NCBI GenBank assembly: GCA_020848435.1
Contig: JADLAC010000078.1
Location: 1-64,000 of the forward strand
DNA length: 64,000 bases
Reading direction: 5' to 3'
DNA from: Burkholderiales bacterium
Lineage (GTDB): Bacteria; Pseudomonadota; Gammaproteobacteria; Burkholderiales; WYBJ01
Positions 9,050-16,759 of the stretch are shown here, piece after piece (position 1 is the stretch's first letter; every line of letters starts with the position of its first letter). Made by a program: the position numbers and the translations under genes. A model generated the notes under the pieces. The model was not told the DNA's origin. It saw nothing but the letters and a program-made list of their open reading frames with translations, and did not search any database.

Positions 9050-9356
9050 GAGTACACTCCTTGGACGTACGGGCGGAGGATTGCCTGGGCGCGACATTAC
9101 GCCGATTGCGCAGCGCACGCCAGCCCGACACCGGGGAGAGACCACGTTTTGCCGCAAGATCACGGTCGATGGTAGGCGCGGCTGCAAAGGCGCGGCCGGC
9201 CCGCGTCCGTCCGCGTTTGCGTTCATGTCGGAAGGGACTACCGCCTCCACGCGCACTTGTGCCAAGGCTATACTCGACCGTCCGAGATTACGCGGATGTC
9301 GTGCCGGCCGTTGGCGCGGCCGAGCCCCATGCGCAGCCTTTACGAGGAAGCCGAGT

Positions 9357-10346
9357 ATGAAACTCTTGAAATTCGTTGCCGGGTTGCCGGTCGTTCTCCT
9401 GCTTCTCCTGCTGGCGCCCGCAGCCGGCGCGCAAAGCCCGGAGGCCAACTACCCCAACCGGCCGATTCGAATCGTGGTCCCCTACGCCCCCGGCGGCACG
9501 ACCGACATCCTGGCGCGGCTCCTCGGCGCGCATATGACGATCGCTTGGGGTCACCAGGTGGTGGTGGACAACCGCTCCGGCGGCGGCGGCATCATCGGCT
9601 CGGAAATCCTCGCCAAGGCGAGTCCCGACGGTTACACGCTGTTCGTCACGCCGAGCGGATCGCACACGGCCAACCCGAGCCTGTATCGCAAACTGCCCTA
9701 TGACACGGTGCGCGACTTCGCCGCCATCTCGCTCATCGCCTGGGTCACCAACATGATCGTCACCCACCCCAGCTCGCCGATCAACACCCTGCAGGACCTG
9801 ATCAACCACGCGCGCGCCAACCCCGGCAAGCTCACTTATGCCTCCTCGGGCAACGGCACGGTGGCACACTTGTCGGCGGAGATGCTCAAGTCGATCGCCA
9901 AGATCAACATGGTGCACGTGCCCTACAAGGGCGGGGGTCCGGCGCTCGCCGCGATCGCAGCCAACGAAATCACCGTGATGTTCGCGGCCCTGCCTTCGGC
10001 TACGCCCTTCGTGCAGTCGAAACGCATCAAGCCGCTCGCCGTGACCAGTCCCAACCGCGCCGCCTCGCTGCCCGACGTGCCCACGGTACGCGAAGCCGGC
10101 GTGCCTGGGATCGCGGTGCGCGAGTGGTACGGCATCTTCGCCCCGGGCGGAACACCGGCCGGCATCCTGCGCAAGACGCAAGCCGAAGTCGTTCGCATCA
10201 TTCGCATTCCCGAAGTGGAGAAGCGGATGAACGAGCTCGGCGCCGAGCCCGTCGGATCCGATCCCAAGGCGCTGGCCGATCAGGTCGCCGCCGACATCAA
10301 GATGTGGGCCCCGATCGTCAAGGCCGCTGGGGCGCGCGCGGACTAA
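9357..10346 (+). CDS. Bug/TctC-type periplasmic solute-binding protein
   Basis: This 329-residue receptor of the tripartite tricarboxylate transporter family has a signal peptide (MKLLKFVAGLPVVLLLLLLAPAAGAQ). It carries the family marks YPNRPIRIVVPYAPGGTTD, VVDNRSGGGGIIGSE, PDGYTL and VPYKGGGPAL. A GAGG site lies nine bases before ATG 9357. No TctA or TctB membrane gene is nearby, so it is an orphan receptor, as is common in Burkholderiales. Ligand unknown, probably a carboxylate. Confidence 0.88.
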   Translation: MKLLKFVAGLPVVLLLLLLAPAAGAQSPEANYPNRPIRIVVPYAPGGTTDILARLLGAHMTIAWGHQVVVDNRSGGGGIIGSEILAKASPDGYTLFVTPSGSHTANPSLYRKLPYDTVRDFAAISLIAWVTNMIVTHPSSPINTLQDLINHARANPGKLTYASSGNGTVAHLSAEMLKSIAKINMVHVPYKGGGPALAAIAANEITVMFAALPSATPFVQSKRIKPLAVTSPNRAASLPDVPTVREAGVPGIAVREWYGIFAPGGTPAGILRKTQAEVVRIIRIPEVEKRMNELGAEPVGSDPKALADQVAADIKMWAPIVKAAGARAD

Positions 10347-10348
10347 AG

Positions 10349-11458
10349 CTACTGCATCGGGATGCGAGCCTTCGCCACCAGGCTAGACCAGCGAGCGATA
10401 TCGTCGGCGATCATGCGGTGGAACTGCGCGGGGGTCGAGGCGCGCGCTTGCACGCCGACCGCGAGCAGCCGCTCCTTGGCTTCGGGTGTTGCGACCACCG
10501 CCGTCAAGTCGGCATTGATGCGCTGAACGATCGCGCTCGGCGTCTTCGCCGGCGCGAGCAGCCCATACCAGCCATCGACCTCGTAGCCCGGCACGCCGGC
10601 CTCGGCAATGGTCGGGATGTCGGGCAAGGCCGCAGCCCGCTGCGCCGTCGTCACGCCGAGGGCACGCACCTTACCCGCCTTGATGTGCGCGGCCGACGAC
10701 GCAACCCCGGCGAAGAATGCCGACACCTGGCCCGACATGACCGCGATCATCGCCGGACCGCCGCCCTTGTAGTACACGTTCACCATGTCCACACCGGTCA
10801 GCACCTTGAACAGCTCGCCGGCGAGATGGGTCGCATTGCCGTGCCCCGTCGAGGCGTAATTGAGCTGGCCGGCCTTCGCCTTGGCGAGCGCGATGAACTC
10901 GCTCACGCTCTTCGCCGGCACGCCCGGCGAGATGACGAGCACATAGGCGCCATTGCCGATCAGGCCGACCGTGGCGAGATCCTTCAGCGTGTCGTAAGGC
11001 AGTTTCTTCGTGACCGTGGGGGTGATGGCATGGCCCGCGGGCTCGATCAACAAGGTGTAGCCGTCGGGCGGGGCCTTGGCGGCGATATCGGTGCCGATGA
11101 TGGCATTCGCTCCGCCGCGATTGTCGATCACGATCGGCTGGCCGAGCCGCTCCGACAGCGCGGGTGCGATCACCCGCGCGATGGTGTCGACCGCACCGCC
11201 CGGCGGGAAAGGCACGACCAGGCGTACGGGCCGGCTCGGGTAGGACTGCGCAGAGGCGCTCGCCGGCGTCACGACCGCTGCCAGCGCAAGTAGCGCGGCC
11301 ACGATCGCGCCGGCGCGAGATCGGTGCGTGCGCAGCGCCTGCTTGCAGCAGCCGCCTTCTCGGATGAGCCCCCAGCGCCTCGACCGCAGCCGATACGGGG
11401 CCGCCGCCCCGGAAGTGGCGTGCGTGCCATCCATCCCGCTTTCCCCCGCCATGCTCAT
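10349..11458 (-). CDS. Bug/TctC-type periplasmic solute-binding protein
   Basis: The 369-residue open frame carries YPSRPVRLVVPFPPGGAVD, GQPIVIDNRGGANAIIG, PDGYTLL and YYKGGGPAM. The secretion signal (AGAIVAALLALAAVVTPASASAQ) starts only after about 48 residues, so the N terminus is unusually long. ATG 11458 overlaps the stop of the upstream amidohydrolase (ATGA), which favours this start by coupling. A shared operon suggests uptake of the amidohydrolase substrate; that is inference. Confidence 0.85.
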   Translation of the reverse strand: MSMAGESGMDGTHATSGAAAPYRLRSRRWGLIREGGCCKQALRTHRSRAGAIVAALLALAAVVTPASASAQSYPSRPVRLVVPFPPGGAVDTIARVIAPALSERLGQPIVIDNRGGANAIIGTDIAAKAPPDGYTLLIEPAGHAITPTVTKKLPYDTLKDLATVGLIGNGAYVLVISPGVPAKSVSEFIALAKAKAGQLNYASTGHGNATHLAGELFKVLTGVDMVNVYYKGGGPAMIAVMSGQVSAFFAGVASSAAHIKAGKVRALGVTTAQRAAALPDIPTIAEAGVPGYEVDGWYGLLAPAKTPSAIVQRINADLTAVVATPEAKERLLAVGVQARASTPAQFHRMIADDIARWSSLVAKARIPMQ

Positions 11459-12828
11459 AGATTGTCGATCTTCGGCCAGTCGCTCACCTGCACCACGTTC
11501 TTGCTCTTGCCCGGGCGGCGATCAACGCACACGCGACCTTCCTTGAGCACCAGCGCGATGTTCTTCTTCTCCTGGATGACCCGGATGTCGGCGAGCGGAT
11601 CGCCGTCCACCGCCACGATGTCGGCAAGCTTGCCCGCCTCGATGGTGCCGAGGTCCCGATCCAGGCGCAGCGCCTCGGCCGCGTTCTTGGTCGCGGTCTG
11701 GATGGCGTGCATGGGCGTCATGCCCAAGCCCACGTACACCTCGAGCTCCCAGCCGTTGTCGCCGAAGTGCGGCTCGAAGCCCATATCGGTGCCCATCGCG
11801 ATCTTGACGCCCGCCTGGTACATCTTCTGGAACGTGTTGTAGCAATGCGGCTGGATCTTCTTCAGCTTGTTGAGCACGAAGGGCGAGGTGCCGAGCTGGC
11901 GCCTCAGCTCGATCGCGTGATCCGTGCGATGCGCGAGCGTCGGCGTGACCGGCACGCCCGCCTGCTTGATCATGTCGATGGTCTCGTCGTCGGAAAACAC
12001 CATGTGCTCGAGCGTGTCGGCGCCGGCCTTCAATGCCATGCGCTGGCCGCTCACCGTGAAGCAATGCACCGCGCACGGCTTGTGGAACGCATGCGCTTCG
12101 TCGACGATGGCGTCGAGCTCCTCCTGGCACATGTTGCGGATGTCGGGCTCTTCCTTGTCGGTGCCGCCGCCGCCCGAGGCGCAGGTCTTGACGATGTCGC
12201 AACCCCACAGGATGTTCAAGCGCGCGAGCTTGCGCAGCTCCCACGGGCCGTCGCCATTGTTGAAGCCCGATCGCGGCATCGCGCGCGGCTGGATGAGGTC
12301 CAGATGCGAGCCGGTGATGGTGGTGAAACCGCCAATCAGCATGCGCGGGCCTTCGACGATGCCGGCGTTGATGGAATCGCGCACCGCGCACAGCTCCTGG
12401 GTGAACAGCCCGCGGCTGGAATTCATGCCGAGGTCGCGCAAGGTCGTGAAGCCCATGTCGAGACAGTTTTGGGCATGGAACAGTGCATACATCTGCTGCA
12501 AATGCGGCATCACCTCCCATTGCGCGACGCGGTGATTGTGGAAGGTCATGCAATTGAACATGCCGGTGTGGATATGACAGTCCATCATGCCCGGCATGAG
12601 CGTGTAGCTCGACGCATCGATCACCTCGGCGCCCGCGGGTATCTCGAGCCTGCCCTTCACGCCCACCGCCTTGATGCGGCTGCCCTCGAGCACGATCAGC
12701 GGATTGTTCACTACCGCGCCGCCGTTGCCATCGATCAGGCGTTTGCCCTTGATCACGGAAAGCTTGCCGCTTCTTGCCGGCACCGGCCACGGTGCTTCCG
12801 GCTGCCACCATCCCTTGCGTTGCGCCAT
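11455..12828 (-). CDS. Metal-dependent amidohydrolase (imidazolonepropionase/prolidase-like)
   Basis: The protein has 457 residues and the amidohydrolase TIM-barrel fold. Metal ligands visible are HIH in GMMDCHIHTGMF, a candidate carboxylated Lys in CDIVKTCASGGG, His in CAVHCF, His in LEHMVF and Asp in AMGTDMGFEPHFG. ATG 12828 has GGAGG seven bases upstream; an upstream ATG at 12858 and the longer frame to 13359 lack that. It is coupled to the following TctC receptor. Natural substrate unknown. Confidence 0.85.
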   Translation of the reverse strand: MAQRKGWWQPEAPWPVPARSGKLSVIKGKRLIDGNGGAVVNNPLIVLEGSRIKAVGVKGRLEIPAGAEVIDASSYTLMPGMMDCHIHTGMFNCMTFHNHRVAQWEVMPHLQQMYALFHAQNCLDMGFTTLRDLGMNSSRGLFTQELCAVRDSINAGIVEGPRMLIGGFTTITGSHLDLIQPRAMPRSGFNNGDGPWELRKLARLNILWGCDIVKTCASGGGGTDKEEPDIRNMCQEELDAIVDEAHAFHKPCAVHCFTVSGQRMALKAGADTLEHMVFSDDETIDMIKQAGVPVTPTLAHRTDHAIELRRQLGTSPFVLNKLKKIQPHCYNTFQKMYQAGVKIAMGTDMGFEPHFGDNGWELEVYVGLGMTPMHAIQTATKNAAEALRLDRDLGTIEAGKLADIVAVDGDPLADIRVIQEKKNIALVLKEGRVCVDRRPGKSKNVVQVSDWPKIDNL

Positions 12829-12949
12829 GCCGCCCCCTCCCTGCGTCCGCGCGTCCATCGAAACGAGTTTGCGAGTTTGCCATAGCGCAGCGGGGCGCGG
12901 GGGAAACGCCGCTTGGCGCTCGCGCAGCGCATCGCTACTATCCGCAGTC

Positions 12950-14029
12950 ATGAGCGATCCCCGCCTACCCGTCACGCTGATCACCGGCTTTCTCGGCAGC
13001 GGCAAGACCACCCTGCTCAATCGCCTGATCGGCACGCCCGCGTTCGCGCGCGCGGCTGTCGTGATCAACGAGTTCGGCGAGATCGCGATCGACCATCTGC
13101 TGGTCGCCTCGCCCTGCGAGCAACTCGTGGTGCTCGACAACGGCTGCATCTGTTGCAGCGCCCGCGGCGATCTCGCCGGCGCGCTGCGCCGACTTGGCCA
13201 GGAGCGCGGCCGCGGCGAGCTGCCGCCCTTCGACCGCGTACTCGTCGAAACCACTGGGCTGGCCGACCCGGTGCCGCTGATGGAAACCCTGTGCGAAGAC
13301 GCGCACATGGCGTGCGAGTTTCGCCCGCATGGCGTGGTCACGGTGGTCGATGCGATCAATGCGCTGGATCAATTGCGCGCCTATGCCGAGCCGGTCAAAC
13401 AGGTGGCGATGGCCGATCGATTGCTCGTCTCCAAGGTCGACCTGGCGGCGCCTGGACAAACGAGCGCCGTCGAGGCGCGCCTGCGAGCGCTCAATCCCGG
13501 CGCGGTGATCGTCCCGGCGGTGATGCACGCGCTCGATGCGGCCACGGCCCTGGGCGACGATTGGCGGCCCGAAGCCGAAGGTGCGATCGACTGGATCGGC
13601 CGCGCCGAGCGCATCGCCCATTCCTGCGGCGCACGCGGCCAGGGCCACTTGGCGGCATCGGCTGACGTCCAGAGCTTCTCGCTGTGGCACGATGCGCCGG
13701 TCACGCGTGCGGGCCTGGTGTTGTGGCTCGATCAGCTCGCCGGGCTCAAAGGCGCCCGGCTCCTGCGCGTGAAAGGCGTGCTCAACGTGGAAGGCGAACC
13801 GGTCGCGGTGCACGCGGTCCAGCGCATCGTGCACCAGCCGGTTTACCTGCCGCGCTGGCCGGATGCGGAACGACGCTCGCGCCTGGTGTTCATCACCCGC
13901 GGCCTCGCGCGCGCGGCGATCGAGCCGACTCTGCAGGCGTTGGGCCTGGATCTCCCCCAGCGCGCCGGGCGTGCGATCGACCCGGCGGCCTACGCCCGGT
14001 TTATCGCCGCCGCGCGCAGCTTTCGCTGA
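12950..14029 (+). CDS. CobW/COG0523-family GTPase, putative metallochaperone
   Basis: This 359-residue G3E GTPase has Walker A GFLGSGKTTLLN, the metal-binding CxCC motif in NGCICCSARGDL, the ETTGLADP switch and SKVD as the guanine-specificity motif. The C-terminal CobW domain contains RLLRVKGVLNVEGEPVAVHAVQRI. Family members deliver zinc, cobalt or other metals to enzymes. It is divergent from the metal-dependent amidohydrolase gene with a gap of about 120 bases, so supply of metal to that enzyme is an attractive but untested link. Confidence 0.88.
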   Translation: MSDPRLPVTLITGFLGSGKTTLLNRLIGTPAFARAAVVINEFGEIAIDHLLVASPCEQLVVLDNGCICCSARGDLAGALRRLGQERGRGELPPFDRVLVETTGLADPVPLMETLCEDAHMACEFRPHGVVTVVDAINALDQLRAYAEPVKQVAMADRLLVSKVDLAAPGQTSAVEARLRALNPGAVIVPAVMHALDAATALGDDWRPEAEGAIDWIGRAERIAHSCGARGQGHLAASADVQSFSLWHDAPVTRAGLVLWLDQLAGLKGARLLRVKGVLNVEGEPVAVHAVQRIVHQPVYLPRWPDAERRSRLVFITRGLARAAIEPTLQALGLDLPQRAGRAIDPAAYARFIAAARSFR

Positions 14030-14059
14030 GGCCCGCTGCGCTGCCGCGGCCAAGGCCAG

Positions 14060-14085
14060 CTCTCGCGACCCGCTTCGCGGGAGAG
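14060..14085. repeat. Palindromic hairpin after the cobW-like gene
   Basis: CCCGC-TTC-GCGGG forms a tight stem, extended by CTCT and AGAG across a small asymmetric bulge. There is no following T run, so it is more likely a REP-type palindrome than an intrinsic terminator. It lies between convergent genes. Confidence 0.35.
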
Positions 14086-14161
14086 GTGATTAGCGGCATT
14101 CGCGCCGCCGGCACGGCCCTGGCGGCAAGCGCGGCACCTGTAACGGCGGGCGGGCTTTCCT

Positions 14162-15136
14162 TTAGAACTTCAGGCTGGCGCTCTGCACCAGGTTCCGCCA
14201 GCGCTCGGCATCGCGCTGCAGAAAATCGCCGAATTCCTTGCGCGACATGACGGCGACATCCATGCCCTGCGACTCGAGACGCTTGCGCACGATCGGAATC
14301 GACAGCACGCCATTGATCTCGGTGTGCAGCTTCTCCAGCACCGGCTCGGGCACGCCGGCGGGCGCGACGATGCTGTAGAAGCCCACCGCTTCGTATCCCG
14401 GCAGAAACTCCGTCATCGCGGGAACATCCGGAAGCGTCGGCGCGCGCGTGAGGCCGCTCACCGCGAGCCCTTTGAGACGGCCGGATCGAACCGGAGGTAT
14501 CGCCGGCAACAATGGCCCGAAGCTCAAAGGCGTCTCGCCAGAGACGACGGCACCAAGCGAAGGCGCCGAACCCTTGTAGGCGATGGTGGTGAGCTTCAAG
14601 CCCCCCATATGATTCAGCAGGTGCACGGCGAGATCGTTGGATGTGCCCACGCCCGAGGTTGCGCAATCGATTTGACCGGGACGGGCCTTGGCGAAGTCGA
14701 TCAGCGCCTTGACGCTACGCACCGGCAACGATGGATTCGCCATCAGGATCGAGGGCGCGAAACCGATCATGCTGACCGGGACGAACACCTTCATCGGATC
14801 GAACGGCGGCTTGTCCTGCTTGTTGGCGGCAATGGTGATGACCGTGTTGCCGAGCAACAGCGTGTAGCCATCCTTGGGGGCGCTGTTTACCGAGGCCATG
14901 CCGACCACGCCGCCCGCGCCCGCACGGGCTTCGACCACGACGGGCTGCTTCACGCGCTCCTGCAGCGGGTCGCCGACGATGCGCGCGACGGTGTCGCTGA
15001 TGCCGCCGATCGAAAAGCCCTGGATGATACGAACCGGCTTGGTGGGAAAACGCTCATCGGCGTGCCCGGCAGAGAGCGCCAGAGCGCTCGAGGCAGCAAC
15101 CGCAAGGACGCTCAAGCGATCGAGGCGCGGTTCCAT
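14162..15136 (-). CDS. Bug/TctC-type periplasmic solute-binding protein
   Basis: The 324-residue receptor has a signal peptide ending near ALSAGHAD. It shows variant family motifs (FPTKPVRIIQGFSIGGISD, VVVEARAGAGGVVG, KDGYTLLLG, AYKGSAPSL). GGAGGAGCGTC directly before ATG 15136 gives a good start. The usual PYxPGG motif is replaced by GFSIGG, so the ligand pocket may differ from the other receptors here. It has no membrane partners nearby. Confidence 0.85.
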   Translation of the reverse strand: MEPRLDRLSVLAVAASSALALSAGHADERFPTKPVRIIQGFSIGGISDTVARIVGDPLQERVKQPVVVEARAGAGGVVGMASVNSAPKDGYTLLLGNTVITIAANKQDKPPFDPMKVFVPVSMIGFAPSILMANPSLPVRSVKALIDFAKARPGQIDCATSGVGTSNDLAVHLLNHMGGLKLTTIAYKGSAPSLGAVVSGETPLSFGPLLPAIPPVRSGRLKGLAVSGLTRAPTLPDVPAMTEFLPGYEAVGFYSIVAPAGVPEPVLEKLHTEINGVLSIPIVRKRLESQGMDVAVMSRKEFGDFLQRDAERWRNLVQSASLKF

Positions 15137-15226
15137 GACGCTCCTCCGTTGCGCCGATGGCGCCAGGGAGCGGTAACGCTACGCCGCGCGCGGGCGGCGG
15201 TCAATGGGAAGGCGCCCTTACGGGAG

Positions 15227-15415
15227 CTACCTCGCGGCGCCCTGGCGCAGATGCTCCCGCACCTTGTCGGCATTGCTACCGACCTGCTGCACCGCTTGGC
15301 GCAGTTGCTCTTCGGAGACCCCGAGCGCCTGCGTCCAATAACGCAGCTCGTAGTCCTGCTCGGTATTGATGCGACTGCGGTCCTGCGGCCCGCGCACGTT
15401 GGTATCGTCTGCCAT
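15227..15415 (-). CDS. Small DUF3606 protein
   Basis: The predicted product has 62 residues (MADDTNVRGPQDRSRIN...). It resembles the DUF3606 family of unknown function, which has a conserved DRSRIN-x-YE-x-RYW core followed by a short helix pair. GGGAG sits upstream of ATG 15415. The frame extends further upstream, but the motif and ribosome site support this start. Confidence 0.75.
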   Translation of the reverse strand: MADDTNVRGPQDRSRINTEQDYELRYWTQALGVSEEQLRQAVQQVGSNADKVREHLRQGAAR

Positions 15416-15581
15416 CTCGCACTCCCGGTGAAGGATACTCACGGCGTGCACGCCCCATGCCCGCGACAGCGTACGAGCGCGCCCGGCACGCGGCTCGTCG
15501 TGTCCCGCGCTCGGGGTAATGCCCTGGTTGTGTCGGCGCCCCGCACGTGCCGCGTTGTGGCGGCGCAAGCTTCGTGCTAGC

Positions 15582-15597
15582 GTATACGCCGGTATAC
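15582..15597. promoter_or_regulatory. Twin GTATAC operator before the F420 operon
   Basis: Two perfect GTATAC palindromes are separated by four bases, a centre-to-centre distance of ten bases (one helical turn). They lie 50 bases before the LLM oxidoreductase start and overlap a possible -10 box (TACAAT, 15595-15600), as a repressor site would. The same arrangement occurs at 23834-23849 next to the GntR-linked ubiD gene. GntR/FCD proteins often bind GTATAC-centred sites. Confidence 0.6.
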
Positions 15598-15646
15598 AAT
15601 CCCTCCAGGCCGCCGCTCCGACCCATCCCAACCAAGGAGAACCCCT

Positions 15647-16759
15647 GTGCGAGTGAGCGTACAGATCCCCAACCACGACCTGCGGCTCGCGCAGGACTTC
15701 GCCCGCCGGGCTGAGCGCGCGGGATTCGATTCGCTGGTGGCGCTGGAGAATCAGCACAATCCCTATCTGCCGCTCGCCGCCGCCGCGCTGGTGACCGAGC
15801 GCATCCAACTGGGTACCGCGGTTGCGCTCGCATTCACGCGCTCGCCCACCACTACGGCGCACATCGCCTGGGATTTGCAGAATGCGTCCAACGGACGCTT
15901 CTATCTCGGCCTCGGCGCCCAGGTCAAAGCGCACAACGAGCACCGCTACGGTGTGTCCTGGACGCCGCCCGCGCCGCGCATGCGCGATTACGCCGGCGCG
16001 GTTCGCGCCGTCCACCGTTGCTGGGAGCAAGGTGGAGAGTCGCTCGACTATCACAGCGACACCTATAACCTTACGCTCATGACGCCGAACTTCTCGCCCA
16101 AGCCCAACGGGCTGCCGCGCATTCCGGTGTCGATGTCGGCCGTGGGCCCGGCGATGCTGCGCGTGGCCGGCCAGGTCTACGATGGCGTGCGCCTACACCC
16201 GTTCTCGACCCGGCGCTATCTCGAAGTCGTGAGCAACGCCCGCATCGCGGCGGGGCTCGAGTCGGCCGGCCGCGAGCGGCGCAACATGGAGATCATCTCG
16301 GGCGGATTCATCGCCACCGGGCCGAACGAGACCGTATTGGCGAAGTGGCGCGAGTACGTGCGCTTCCGGATCGCCTTCTATTGTTCCACCAAGGCGTACT
16401 GGGACGTCTTGCGCCTGCACGGCATGGAGGACCTGGGCCTGAAGATCCAACCCTATCCGCGCGAGCGGCGGTGGAAGGAGATGGCCGCGCTCATCTCCGA
16501 TGAAACCGTCGACCTGTTCGCCGTGGTGGCCAAGTACGACGATCTGCCGGCAGCGATCGAAAAGCGCTACGGCGGTCTCACCGACACGCTCTACCCGCTG
16601 CAACTGGAAGCCGATTTCGATCCCGAGCCGCTGCGCGAAGTGATCGCGGCGATACAGAAGATTCCGTGTGCATTCGAAGGCTATGCCAAGGAAGCGCCGG
16701 TGGCGCCGCTGCGTTCCAAGGGCGCAGCCCTGCAAAGCGAGCCCCATGCCGCTGGCTGA
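15647..16759 (+). CDS. LLM-class F420-dependent oxidoreductase (TIGR03617-like)
   Basis: This is a 370-residue luciferase-like TIM-barrel protein. The start is GTG 15647 after AAGGAG. Typical parts are FARRAERAGFDSLVALENQHNP, LGTAVALAFTRSPTTTAHIAWDLQ, NGRFYLGLGAQVKAHNEHRYG and RMRDYAGAVRAVHRCW. This pattern fits the F420-using branch better than the FMN monooxygenases. The operon continues with a CoA-transferase (14-base overlap) and an F420H2:NADP oxidoreductase, which strongly supports F420 as the cofactor. Substrate unknown, probably an acyl-CoA or aromatic intermediate. Confidence 0.85.
   Translation: MRVSVQIPNHDLRLAQDFARRAERAGFDSLVALENQHNPYLPLAAAALVTERIQLGTAVALAFTRSPTTTAHIAWDLQNASNGRFYLGLGAQVKAHNEHRYGVSWTPPAPRMRDYAGAVRAVHRCWEQGGESLDYHSDTYNLTLMTPNFSPKPNGLPRIPVSMSAVGPAMLRVAGQVYDGVRLHPFSTRRYLEVVSNARIAAGLESAGRERRNMEIISGGFIATGPNETVLAKWREYVRFRIAFYCSTKAYWDVLRLHGMEDLGLKIQPYPRERRWKEMAALISDETVDLFAVVAKYDDLPAAIEKRYGGLTDTLYPLQLEADFDPEPLREVIAAIQKIPCAFEGYAKEAPVAPLRSKGAALQSEPHAAG

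Noticed and set aside
14060..14085. Hairpin after the cobW-like gene as an intrinsic terminator
   Set aside because: No T run follows; it was listed only as a palindromic repeat.
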